Under the pieces are notes generated by a model, which had not been told where the DNA came from, ran no database searches, and saw only the letters and a list, made by a program, of their open reading frames with translations. A program made the translations under genes and the position numbers. From NCBI RefSeq assembly GCF_024170165.1, contig NZ_JALJXP010000010.1, positions 124,001 through 188,000 of the forward strand: a stretch of DNA of 64,000 nt, written 5' to 3'. Shown here piece by piece: positions 33,469 through 41,426 of the stretch (positions are counted from its first letter, which is position 1; each line of letters begins with the position of its first letter). The DNA comes from Pseudomonas nitroreducens (lineage in GTDB: Bacteria; Pseudomonadota; Gammaproteobacteria; Pseudomonadales; Pseudomonadaceae).

Positions 33469-34374
33469 ATGGATCAGCTCCAGGCCATCCGTGCCTTCGC
33501 CCGCGTCGTGGAAGCCGGCAACTTCACCCGCGCCGCCGACTCGCTGGACATGCCCAACGCCACCCTGAGCAAGCTGGTGCAGGAACTGGAGGCGCACCTG
33601 GGCGTACGTCTGCTGCAGCGCACCACGCGGCGCGTCACGGTGACGCCGGAAGGCCAGGACTATTACGCCAAGGCCACCCGCGTGCTGCGCGACCTGGAAG
33701 ACATCGACTCGACCTTCAACATCGCCCGCAGCAAGCCGCGCGGGCACCTGCGCATCGACGTCGGCGGCTCCACCGCGCGGGACGTGCTGGTGCCCCTGCT
33801 GCCGGATTTTCTCGCGCGCTATCCGGACATCCGCATCGATCTGGGCGTGTCCGACCGCTCGGTGGACCTGATCGGCGACAACGTCGACTGCGTGATCCGC
33901 GGCGGCGCGCTGGACGCCTCGTCACTGGTGGCGCGCGGCATCGGCCAGGCGACCATGGTCACCTGCGCCTCCCCCGAATACCTGCGCCACAACGGCATCC
34001 CCGCCTACCCCGAGGAGCTGCGCAACGGCCATCGGCTGGTCAGCTACCTGTCGCCGCAGAATGGCCGGGCGGTGCCCTTCCGCTTCGAGCGCGATGGCGA
34101 ACGCAGCGAGCTGAAGCTCGAGCACCGCATCGGCGTGAACGAAAGCAACGCGCACCTGGCCGCCTGCGTGGCCGGCCTGGGCATCGTCCAGACCTTCTCC
34201 TACGCCGCCGGCGCCGCCCTGCGCGATGGCTCGCTGGTGGAAATCCTTGCGGAGTGGCGCCCGGCGCCCTACCCCTTCCACGTCGTCTACCCGCACAACC
34301 GCTACGTCACGCACCGCCTGCGGGTGTTCATCGACTGGCTGGTGGAGTGTTTCCCGGCCAGGGTCGCCGGCTGA
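33469..34374 (+). CDS. LysR family transcriptional regulator (CrgA-like)
   Basis: A 301-residue LysR protein: MDQLQAIRAFARVVEAGNFTRAADSLDMPNATLSKLVQELEAHLGVRLLQRTTRRVTVTPEG is a canonical helix-turn-helix. The effector domain has the SDRSVDLIGDNVDCVIRGG and CASPEYLRHNG segments of the CrgA subgroup. AGAGGAA precedes the ATG. It is divergent from the SDR gene and convergent with the Dyp peroxidase gene. Confidence 0.93.
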   Translation: MDQLQAIRAFARVVEAGNFTRAADSLDMPNATLSKLVQELEAHLGVRLLQRTTRRVTVTPEGQDYYAKATRVLRDLEDIDSTFNIARSKPRGHLRIDVGGSTARDVLVPLLPDFLARYPDIRIDLGVSDRSVDLIGDNVDCVIRGGALDASSLVARGIGQATMVTCASPEYLRHNGIPAYPEELRNGHRLVSYLSPQNGRAVPFRFERDGERSELKLEHRIGVNESNAHLAACVAGLGIVQTFSYAAGAALRDGSLVEILAEWRPAPYPFHVVYPHNRYVTHRLRVFIDWLVECFPARVAG

Positions 34375-34378
34375 GCCC

Positions 34379-35332
34379 TCAGGGCTGCCTGCCGGCCAGC
34401 GCCTCGAGCAGTTCGGCCGAAGGCACGAAGAACAGGCTGCCGGTCACCGCCTTGCTGTAGTCCAGCAGGCGGTCGTAGTTGCCGGCCGGGCGGCCGACGA
34501 ACATGTTCTCCAGCATCTCTTCCACTGACGCCGGCGAGCGCGCGTAGCCGATGAAGTAGGTGCCGAACTCCCCGGCGCCGGGCCGGCCGAAGGGCATGTT
34601 GTCGCGCAGGATCTTCACCTCCTGGCCATCCTTCTCCAGGGTGGTCAGCGAGCTGTGCGAGCAACTCGGCTTCACGTCGTCACCCAGTTCGATATCGGCC
34701 AGCTTGGTACGGCCGATGATGCGCTCCTGGGCTTCGGTGGAGAGCTGGTTCCAGCCGCTCATGTCATGCAGGTACTTCTGCACCAGCACATAACTGCCGC
34801 CGGCAAAGTCCGCGTCCTCGTCGCCGATCAGGGTGAAGTACGGAACCTCGCGGCCTTCCGGGTTCTCGGTGCCGTCGACGAAGCCGATGATGCTGCGCAT
34901 GTCGAAGTAGCGGAACCCCTGCACCTCGTCGACCACCGTGACCGCATCGCCCAGGCGCGCCATCAGTTGCGAAGCCAGCTCGAAGCACAGGTCCATCTGC
35001 TCGGCGCGGATGTGCAACAACAGGTCGCCCGGCGTGGACACCGCGACCCGCTCGCCGCTACCGATCTCGCGGAAGGCATGCAGGGAGGCCGGACGTGGAG
35101 CGCCGAACAGTGCATCCCAGGCGGCCGAACCGAAGCCCACCACACAGGACAGGTTGCCCGTGGGTACGCGTTTGCCGACCGAGCGAACCAGCGCGGCGAC
35201 GTCTTCGCAGAGCGCACGCATCGGACTCCAGTCTTTCCCCGGCGTCAGGGTGGCGACCAGGAAGATCGCGCTGCGGGTGATCGGGCTGTCAACCGACTGG
35301 GGTTCGGGGGATTGGTTGAGCATGGTCGCCAT
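34379..35332 (-). CDS. Dyp-type peroxidase (YfeX-like)
   Basis: A 317-residue heme peroxidase. FDMRSIIGFVDGTENPEGRE carries the GxxDGT signature with the distal Asp, and the proximal heme His lies in the KPSCSHSSLTTL region. The C-terminal DNMPFGRPGAGEFGTYFIGYARSP is typical of the YfeX/DypB branch. There is no signal peptide, so it is cytoplasmic unless encapsulated, and no encapsulin gene is nearby. ATG at 35332 or the second Met at 35323 are both possible. It stands alone. Confidence 0.9.
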   Translation of the reverse strand: MATMLNQSPEPQSVDSPITRSAIFLVATLTPGKDWSPMRALCEDVAALVRSVGKRVPTGNLSCVVGFGSAAWDALFGAPRPASLHAFREIGSGERVAVSTPGDLLLHIRAEQMDLCFELASQLMARLGDAVTVVDEVQGFRYFDMRSIIGFVDGTENPEGREVPYFTLIGDEDADFAGGSYVLVQKYLHDMSGWNQLSTEAQERIIGRTKLADIELGDDVKPSCSHSSLTTLEKDGQEVKILRDNMPFGRPGAGEFGTYFIGYARSPASVEEMLENMFVGRPAGNYDRLLDYSKAVTGSLFFVPSAELLEALAGRQP

Positions 35333-35406
35333 TCGCCGCCATTGGAATCGGGGAGGATGAGATTATCAAAGCAGGTCGCTCGCCACCGTGACAACGCAGG
35401 GGCGAT

Positions 35407-35440
35407 AAAACAAAAGGCCGGTCTTTCGAGCCGGCCTCTG
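35407..35440 (-). terminator. Intrinsic terminator of the LysE gene
   Basis: A 7-bp stem AGGCCGG/CCGGCCT (35415-35421 with 35431-35437) with a 9-base loop is followed on the minus strand by TTTTGTTTTA. It lies 29 bases past the LysE stop codon. Confidence 0.85.
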
Positions 35441-35465
35441 CGACAGACAATCGCCGCGTCGCACC

Positions 35466-36083
35466 CTAGCGCATCGCCGCCAGTTTGATGCCGAAACCCA
35501 GCAGACAGGCGCCAGCCAGACGCTCCAGCAGATTGGCCACGCGCGGGTTGGCGCGCATGCGCTCGGCCAGCTTGTGGGTCAGCAGCACGGCCACCAGCCC
35601 GTAGAGGAAGGTCACCACCGCCACGGTCGCCGCCATGAAGGCGAAAGTCACCAGCCCCTGGTGCTTCACCGGGTCGACGAACAATGGCAGGAAGGCCATG
35701 TAGAACACGATGGCCTTGGGGTTGAGCAAGGTGATCAGCATGGTCTGGCGCAGATAGTGGCCGTTGTCCATGCGGCTCTGCCGCGGCGCCTCGCCGGGCT
35801 TGCTCATCAGCATGCGCAGGCCCAGCCAGGCAAGATACCCCGCACCCAGCCACTGCACCGCGTGAAAGGCAGCCGGGTAAGTGGCGAGCAGCGTCGCCAC
35901 GCCAGCTACCGCCATCCACAACAATACCTGGTCGCCGAGGATCACCCCGCAGGTGGCCGCCAGCCCTGCCCTCACCCCGCCCTTGCCGGTCGCGGTGATC
36001 AGCGCGAAGTTACCGGGGCCGGGTATGGCCAGGAGCACCACGAAGGCAATCAGGAAGGCGCCGTAATCGGTTACGCCGAACAT
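35466..36083 (-). CDS. LysE/RhtB family amino-acid exporter
   Basis: A 205-residue membrane protein with about six helices. The family signature AIPGPGNFALI is near residue 20, followed by GGVRAGLAATCGVILGDQVLLWMAVAG, and LLNPKAIVFYMAFLPLFVDP is the second conserved block. The ATG at 36083 has AGGAGAA seven bases upstream. It is followed by a clear terminator. Substrates of the family are amino acids and homoserine lactones. Confidence 0.9.
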   Translation of the reverse strand: MFGVTDYGAFLIAFVVLLAIPGPGNFALITATGKGGVRAGLAATCGVILGDQVLLWMAVAGVATLLATYPAAFHAVQWLGAGYLAWLGLRMLMSKPGEAPRQSRMDNGHYLRQTMLITLLNPKAIVFYMAFLPLFVDPVKHQGLVTFAFMAATVAVVTFLYGLVAVLLTHKLAERMRANPRVANLLERLAGACLLGFGIKLAAMR

Positions 36084-36150
36084 GGGAAATTCTCCTGGGC
36101 AGGGCAAGGCAGAAAGCGGCGAGTCTAGCACCGCAATCGGCAGCGGCTGC

Positions 36151-36813
36151 TCAGCGCCCTTGCAAGCGGCTCTCCAGCCTGGTCGCGGGCACGTCTGCAG
36201 AACGCAGCGCGAGCCACGCCAGGGTCGCGACCCAGATGACCGAAACTCCGTAGTTGAGCCGCTGGTAAAGACCGAAGCCATGCCCCTCGGCGACGGCCCT
36301 GCCCATCAGCGCCACGGTTACCAGCGCCAGTGCCAGGCACAGCAGCGAGAACCAGCCGAACCCCGGTGATGCCAGCAGCCGCTTGCCCAGCAATACCCAC
36401 AGCGCGCTGGCCAGCGTCAGCGAAAGGAACATCAGCAGGCCCGCCAGGTTGTGGACCTGCTGGGAAGCTGAAGGCTGCACTGGCGCACAGCCCTGGTCAC
36501 AGGAGAAATAACCGGTGGCGAAACTCGCCAGGCCGTGCAGCGCAATCAGCGCGGCACTCAGCAAGGCCAGCCTGGATGCCGGGAACCGACGGGCCACGCC
36601 GAGACCGAACAGCATGAACAGAACCCCCAGGGGGAAATTGTTCACCCAGGCGGAATATGCCTGCGTGGGCGCACCGGCCGCCCCCAGTTGGCTCATCGCC
36701 TGGTCGAGATGGCTGTAGCCGGGAAAACCCAGCGCGGTCAACGCCACCCCGGCAAACAGCCAGGGGGGGATCAACAGGCCCAGGCGCAGGAAATTCCGTT
36801 CGAGGGTGGTCAC
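36151..36813 (-). CDS. DUF998 family membrane protein
   Basis: A 220-residue protein with about six hydrophobic helices (WLFAGVALTALGF, FPLGVLFMLFGLGVARRF, LALLSAALIALHGLASF, NLAGLLMFLSLTLASALWVLLG, and two more). DQAMSQLGAAGAP and ATGYFSCDQGC fit the DUF998 group. I chose the GTG at 36813, with AAGGAG nine bases upstream, over the upstream ATG in the same frame. Function unknown. Confidence 0.8.
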   Translation of the reverse strand: MTTLERNFLRLGLLIPPWLFAGVALTALGFPGYSHLDQAMSQLGAAGAPTQAYSAWVNNFPLGVLFMLFGLGVARRFPASRLALLSAALIALHGLASFATGYFSCDQGCAPVQPSASQQVHNLAGLLMFLSLTLASALWVLLGKRLLASPGFGWFSLLCLALALVTVALMGRAVAEGHGFGLYQRLNYGVSVIWVATLAWLALRSADVPATRLESRLQGR

Positions 36814-36992
36814 GCGTTGGCACTCCTTGTCATGTGATTGAACGACCTTGTTCTTCCGGGCTGGGCGTCTTCGCAGCCTGTGCGCCAGGCACATTCAGGC
36901 TGATCGGAGCCTTCGTCCGCCAACGCTGCGTGCAGGCCGGCAACCTCCAGCGCTGACGGTAGGCGGGACGCGCTCGCCCGAGCCGCCTGTCC

Positions 36993-37217
36993 TCAGCAAA
37001 AGGCGCCGGCATCGACCACATCGTAACCCAAGCGCTCGTGCAGATCGCTGGCAGCCTGCCTGGCTCGTGCGTCATCCCTGGCAATGGGCAACGCGCTCTG
37101 CTCGGCAACACCGGCGGGGCGAGCATCGGCAAGCAGATCGCGTTCGAGAATGGCGATGTCCACGCCCTGCGCGTTGCTGCGTGCAATGGCCCGGGCCGAG
37201 ATGATGCTCGCCGACGA
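36993..37217 (-). pseudogene. 3' remnant of an NAD(P)-binding reductase (F420-reductase-like)
   Basis: The minus frame reads AIARSNAQGVDIAIL then, after a short unlike segment, IARDDARARQAASDLHERLGYDVVDAG and a stop. This resembles the end of the Rossmann helix and the C-terminal half of NADPH-dependent F420-reductase-like proteins. The GxxGxxG start of the fold and a start codon are missing, and the middle is shortened. It abuts the 5'-less LysR remnant on the other strand. Confidence 0.45.
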
Positions 37218-37222
37218 TCTCC

Positions 37223-37363
37223 CGCCAGGGTCGCCTGGTGCAGTTGTTCCCCCAGCTCCAGGCGCCGGCGCGGCAGGTACACCTGCTCTACGCCAGCGAC
37301 CGGCGCATGTCGCCCTGGCCGCGCAGCTTCGTCGATCAGGCAGTCGCCGAACTGGGTGTCTGA
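37223..37363 (+). pseudogene. C-terminal remnant of a LysR regulator
   Basis: The plus frame reads RQGRLVQLFPQLQAPARQVHLLYASD, then RMSPWPRSFVDQAVAEL and a stop, which is the typical last 45 residues of a CrgA-type LysR effector domain. No helix-turn-helix or rest of the domain precedes it. Confidence 0.6.
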
Positions 37364-37470
37364 TCGGCCTGAGTCCGTTATCGCGATCTCGCACAAGGGT
37401 TGACGCACAGGCTGTCTTCGCTAAGGTCGGGGGGCGCAACAGACATTCATCCATCAAGGAGCCGCAACCT

Positions 37471-38112
37471 GTGCAGCAAGCAAGCAGCAGCGTGGACACC
37501 GTGGTTTTCGATCTTGGCGGCGTGCTGGTCGACTGGAATCCGCGCCACCTCTACCGGAAGCTCTTCGCCGGCGACGACGCGGCGATGGAGGCCTTTCTGG
37601 CGGACGTCTGCAATACCGCCTGGAACGAAAAGCAGGATCGCGGGCGCCCCTGGGCCGAGGCCATCGCCGAGGCTGTCGCGCAGCATCCTGCCCATGCGTC
37701 GAACATCCGCGCGTACCGCGAGCGCTGGGACGAAATGCTCAATGGCGCCCTGGAAGACACCGTGCAGGTGCTGGACGAACTGCACCGCGGCGGCGTGCGC
37801 CTGCTGGCGCTGACCAACTGGTCGGCGGAGACCTTCCCTGTGGCGCAGGAGCGCTTCGGCTTCCTCGACAGGTTCGAGGGCGTGCTGGTCTCCGGCCAGG
37901 AAGGCCTGATGAAGCCGGAGCCGGAAATCTTCCAGCTGCTGATCCGCCGCTACGGCCTGACGCCCTCGCGCACGCTGTTCATCGATGACGTGCAGAAGAA
38001 CGTCGACGCCGCAGCGGCGCAGGGGCTGCAAGCGGCACAGTTCGTCAACGCCTCACGGCTGCGCCAGGACCTGCAGCGTCTAGGCCTGCCGGTCGCAACG
38101 CTGCAGCACTGA
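37471..38112 (+). CDS. HAD family hydrolase
   Basis: A 213-residue HAD phosphatase: VVFDLGGVLVDWNP (motif I with the nucleophile Asp and the second Asp), LLALTNWSAETF (motif II), GLMKPEPEIFQLLIRR (motif III Lys) and TLFIDDVQKNVDAA (motif IV). The cap helices lie between motifs I and II, as in the YihX/epoxide-hydrolase-N-like subgroup. I chose the GTG at 37471 because AAGGAG lies nine bases before it. It is convergent with the 38.1-42.8 kb operon. Confidence 0.88.
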   Translation: MQQASSSVDTVVFDLGGVLVDWNPRHLYRKLFAGDDAAMEAFLADVCNTAWNEKQDRGRPWAEAIAEAVAQHPAHASNIRAYRERWDEMLNGALEDTVQVLDELHRGGVRLLALTNWSAETFPVAQERFGFLDRFEGVLVSGQEGLMKPEPEIFQLLIRRYGLTPSRTLFIDDVQKNVDAAAAQGLQAAQFVNASRLRQDLQRLGLPVATLQH

Positions 38113-38123
38113 CGGGCGCGCCG

Positions 38124-38897
38124 TCAGTAACCGCTGGCGGCCTTCTCGATGGAACGCGCCACCGCCTCGGGGTGCGAGACCATCACCACATGGGAAGCAC
38201 CGCTGACCACCTCGACGTCCTTGGCCTTGGCGCGCTGCGCCATGAATGCCATCGCCTGGGGCGGGATGTTGAGGTCCTGGTCGCCGTAGACGAACCACGA
38301 GGGGATGGCCGTCCAGGCGGCCGCGCCGGCCTTCTCGTTCAACGCCGCCTCGGTGACCGGCCGTTGCGCCGCCGCCATCAATGCGGCTTCGCCAGCGGGC
38401 ACATCGGCGGCGAACTGATCGTGGAACTTGTCCTGCTGGATGTACAGGTCCTTGCCGCCATCGGCCAGCGCCACCGGGGCGGCCAGGGTCGGGCCGAGGG
38501 TGCTGCCGGGGAACCTGCCGGCCAGCTCGGCGGCGCTCTCGCCCTTCTGCGGGGCGAATGCGGCGACATAGACCAGCGCCTTGACGTTGGCCCGGTCGCT
38601 GGCCGCCGCACTGATCACATTACCGCCGTAAGAGTGGCCGACCAGCACCACCGGCCCCTTGACGCTGCCGACGATGTTGCCGATGTAGGCGCCATCGCTG
38701 GCCACGCCGCGCAGCGGGTTGGCGGCGGCGATCACGCGGTAGCCGTCCTTTTCCAGGATGCGGGTCACGCCGTTCCAGCTGGAGGCGTCGGCGAAGGCGC
38801 CATGCACCAGCACCACCGTCGGTTTCACCGGAGCAGCGAAAGCGCTGCCGGCCAGCAGGCCGCTGGCGAGCGCCAGGGCGGTGAGGGTTGTCTTCAT
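38124..38897 (-). CDS. Exported alpha/beta hydrolase (Ser nucleophile)
   Basis: A 257-residue protein with a Sec signal (MKTTLTALALASGLLAGSAFA). VVLVHGAFADASSWNGV is the oxyanion strand, VVLVGHSYGGNVIS the Ser nucleophile elbow, and GASHVVMVSHPEAV the His region. AAGGAGATC precedes the ATG at 38897. It is the last gene of the five-gene operon that begins with the EHN-type epoxide hydrolase, after an 82-base gap. Confidence 0.88.
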   Translation of the reverse strand: MKTTLTALALASGLLAGSAFAAPVKPTVVLVHGAFADASSWNGVTRILEKDGYRVIAAANPLRGVASDGAYIGNIVGSVKGPVVLVGHSYGGNVISAAASDRANVKALVYVAAFAPQKGESAAELAGRFPGSTLGPTLAAPVALADGGKDLYIQQDKFHDQFAADVPAGEAALMAAAQRPVTEAALNEKAGAAAWTAIPSWFVYGDQDLNIPPQAMAFMAQRAKAKDVEVVSGASHVVMVSHPEAVARSIEKAASGY

Positions 38898-38979
38898 GGT
38901 GGATCTCCTTGCTGAGGATGTGAGGAATAAAAAGCCCCGCACGGCGGCTCGGGGGAATCTCGGACCGTGCGGGGAACGC

Positions 38980-39816
38980 TCATGCCGAGCGGGGAAAATC
39001 GCTGGATTGGCTCAATTCGCGCCACAGGCGCAGCTCCGCCAGGCGAGCCTTTTCGGCGCTCTCGATGGCCTGCAGCGCATCGCTGCCCAGGGCCAGGCGC
39101 AACGGCGGACGATCCATCCAGGCCACCGCGAGGATCGCCTGCGCGGCGCGTTGCGGATCACCCGGTTGCTGGCCGTCGTAGGCGCGCTGCCGGCGCGCCA
39201 CCGCACCGACCACGGCGTCGTACTCGAAGCGCCCTTCCGAGAGGCTGGTCGAGGCGCCGGCAAAGTCCGTACGCAGGCCGCCGGGTTCGATGATCGTCAC
39301 CCGCACGCCGACCTGCGCCATCTCCCGCGCCAGCACTTCGGAGAAGCCCTCCACGCCCCACTTCGCCGCCGAGTAGGGCGCGCGCCCCGGCGCACCGATG
39401 CGTCCGCCCACCGACGACAGCTGGATGATGTGGCCGCTGCGCTGCCGGCGCAGAACCGGGATCGCCGCCTTGGTGACGATGATGGTGCCGAACAGGTTGG
39501 TCTCGATCTGCCGGCGGAATTCCTCCAGCGAGGTGTCTTCCACCGAGTTGACGTTGCCGTAGCCGGCGTTGTTGACCAGCACGTCGAGCCCACCGAACTC
39601 CTCGGTCATCTGCGCCATGGCGTCCTGCGCGGCGGCCGGGTCGGTGACATCCAGCGGCGCCAGGCGCAGCGTCTGCGGGTAGAGCCGGGCGAGGTCGGCC
39701 AGGGCATCCGGGTCGCGGGCCGTGGCCAGCAGCCGGTGCCCGGCCTGCAGTACCGCTTCGGCCAACGCACGGCCCAGTCCTCGGGAGCAACCGGTAATCA
39801 GCCATCGTTGGTTCAT
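38980..39816 (-). CDS. SDR family oxidoreductase (retinol-dehydrogenase-like)
   Basis: A 278-residue SDR: WLITGCSRGLGRALAEA (coenzyme loop), VLVNNAGYGNVNSVEDTSLEEFRRQIETNLFG, IIQLSSVGGRIGAPGRAPYSAAKWGVEGF with the catalytic YxxxK, and VTIIEPGGLRTDF. The TGCSRGLG loop and the length of about 280 place it in the 3-oxoacyl/retinol-like group of SDRs. It is the fourth gene of the operon, 29 bases after the cytochrome. Confidence 0.9.
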   Translation of the reverse strand: MNQRWLITGCSRGLGRALAEAVLQAGHRLLATARDPDALADLARLYPQTLRLAPLDVTDPAAAQDAMAQMTEEFGGLDVLVNNAGYGNVNSVEDTSLEEFRRQIETNLFGTIIVTKAAIPVLRRQRSGHIIQLSSVGGRIGAPGRAPYSAAKWGVEGFSEVLAREMAQVGVRVTIIEPGGLRTDFAGASTSLSEGRFEYDAVVGAVARRQRAYDGQQPGDPQRAAQAILAVAWMDRPPLRLALGSDALQAIESAEKARLAELRLWRELSQSSDFPRSA

Positions 39817-39845
39817 GGAAACCTCCAGGGTTCGCGAGGGGGCTA

Positions 39846-40346
39846 TCAGGGGGCGTAGCGGGTGAAGACCAGGTCATGGTCCTTCACCCGCGCCTGGTGG
39901 CAGGCGAAACAGGTCTGGTGCTGCGCCTCGTCGGCAGGCTTGCCGTCGATGAAGCGGGCGAAACCCCAGCCGCCGGTGGCCGCGTACTTCTTCGAGTCCT
40001 TGACCATGAACTGCACGGTGGTGGCCGCACCGGGGATCGACGCCGGCTCGAACTCCGGCGACTGCACGTGCTTCCAGGCGAGCTTGGCCAGCACGCTGCC
40101 GTCGGGGAACGGCAAGGTGCCGGCGCGATAGGCCTTCATGGCGATGTCGTTGCCCAGTACGGCGCGCAGCTCGTTCAGCGGCGCCGCCTCCTGGGCCGGC
40201 GCCACCAGCTGCCAGTGGCGGTAACCCTCGGGCATGCGCACGCCGTAGATCGGCGAGGCGTCGCTGTCAGCCCTGGCGCCCGTCGTCGCCAGCAGGGCGA
40301 AGCCGGCCAGGGTGACGCGACGCAGCATGGTTGCTGTGATGTTCAT
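39846..40346 (-). CDS. Cytochrome P460 family protein
   Basis: A 166-residue protein with a signal peptide (ending GARADS) and a single c-type heme site, QTCFACHQA (CxxCH) near residue 148. Upstream, GYRHWQLVAPAQEAAPLNELRAVLGNDIA and FPDGSVLAKLAWKHVQSPEF match the cytochrome_P460 domain. The family oxidises hydroxylamine or hydrazine in some bacteria and has unknown roles elsewhere. Its place inside an operon of hydrolases and an SDR is odd. It is expected in the periplasm. Confidence 0.88.
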   Translation of the reverse strand: MNITATMLRRVTLAGFALLATTGARADSDASPIYGVRMPEGYRHWQLVAPAQEAAPLNELRAVLGNDIAMKAYRAGTLPFPDGSVLAKLAWKHVQSPEFEPASIPGAATTVQFMVKDSKKYAATGGWGFARFIDGKPADEAQHQTCFACHQARVKDHDLVFTRYAP

Positions 40347-40360
40347 GGTGACCCTCCGGC

Positions 40361-41368
40361 TCACAGGTGATCGGCGTCGACCACCGCCTTGACGAAGGCG
40401 TCCGGCGCCTCCTGCGGCAGGTTGTGGCCGATGCCGCCAGTGATCAGGCGGTACTCGTACTTGCCGCTGAAACGCTTGGCGTAGGCCTCGGCCGGCGGGT
40501 GCGGCGCGCCGTTGGCGTCGCCTTCGAGGGTGATGGTCGGCACCTTGATGGTCGGGAAGGCCGCGAGTTTCTTCTCCAGCTCCGCGTAGCGCGGCTCGCC
40601 TTCGGCAAGGTTCAGGCGCCAGCGGTAGTTGTGGATGGAGATCGCGCCGTGATCGGGGTTGTCCAGGGCCTGGGCGCTGCGTTCGAAGGTGGCGTCGTCG
40701 AACTTCCACTGCGGCGAAGCCAGCTGCCAGATCAGCCTGGCGAACTCGTGGCGGTACTTGTCGTAGCCGGCCTTGCCACGCTCGGTGGCGAAGTAGAACT
40801 GGTACCACCACTGCAGCTCGGCAGCCGGCGGCAGCGGCGCCTTGCCCGCTTCCTGGCTGCCGATCAGGTAACCGCTGACCGACACCAGCGCCTTCACCCG
40901 CTCCGGCCAGAGTGCCGCGACGATGCCCGCCGAGCGCGCGCCCCAGTCGTAGCCAGCCAGCACGGCGCTTTTGATCTTCAGCGCATCCATGAAGTCGATG
41001 ACGTCCACTGCCAACGCGGCCGGCTCGCCGTTACGCCGGGTCGAAGCGGAGAGGAAGCGCGTCTCGCCATAGCCACGGGCGTAGGGAACCAGCACGTGAT
41101 AGCCCTTGACGGCCAGTTGCGGCGCTACCTCGGTGTAGCTGTGGATGTCGTACGGCCAGCCGTGCAGCAGGATCACCACCGGACCATCGGCCGGGCCGGC
41201 TTCGGCGTAGGCAACGTTGAGCAGGCCGGCGTCGACGTGCTTGAGCGTGCCGAAAGCCGGGTCAGTCGACGGCGCGGTAGCGGCCTGCGCCACCGAGCAG
41301 GAAGTGAATTGCGCGAGGGCGATGGCCAGCGCCGAGGCGCCGAACAGCGGGTGCTTGAACAGGGTCAT
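40361..41368 (-). CDS. Exported alpha/beta hydrolase, epoxide-hydrolase-like
   Basis: A 335-residue protein. The N-terminus (FGASALAIALAQFTSCSVAQA) is a signal peptide, with a Cys that could be a lipobox but is not ideal. GPVVILLHGWPYDIHSY is the oxyanion HGWP motif, SAVLAGYDWGARSAG the Asp nucleophile (GYDWG), and TGGIGHNLPQEAP the His. The nucleophile Asp indicates the epoxide hydrolase/dehalogenase branch. It is 14 bases upstream of the cytochrome P460 gene and 58 after the EHN-type hydrolase. Confidence 0.88.
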   Translation of the reverse strand: MTLFKHPLFGASALAIALAQFTSCSVAQAATAPSTDPAFGTLKHVDAGLLNVAYAEAGPADGPVVILLHGWPYDIHSYTEVAPQLAVKGYHVLVPYARGYGETRFLSASTRRNGEPAALAVDVIDFMDALKIKSAVLAGYDWGARSAGIVAALWPERVKALVSVSGYLIGSQEAGKAPLPPAAELQWWYQFYFATERGKAGYDKYRHEFARLIWQLASPQWKFDDATFERSAQALDNPDHGAISIHNYRWRLNLAEGEPRYAELEKKLAAFPTIKVPTITLEGDANGAPHPPAEAYAKRFSGKYEYRLITGGIGHNLPQEAPDAFVKAVVDADHL

Positions 41369-41426
41369 CAGGAGTCTCCAGGACAGGCGTGCGGCCTGCA
41401 CGGTGGTTGCCGGCATTCGGCGGGAT

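Noticed and set aside
34379-35332. Encapsulin/Dyp nanocompartment
   Set aside because: No encapsulin shell gene lies near the Dyp peroxidase in the window.
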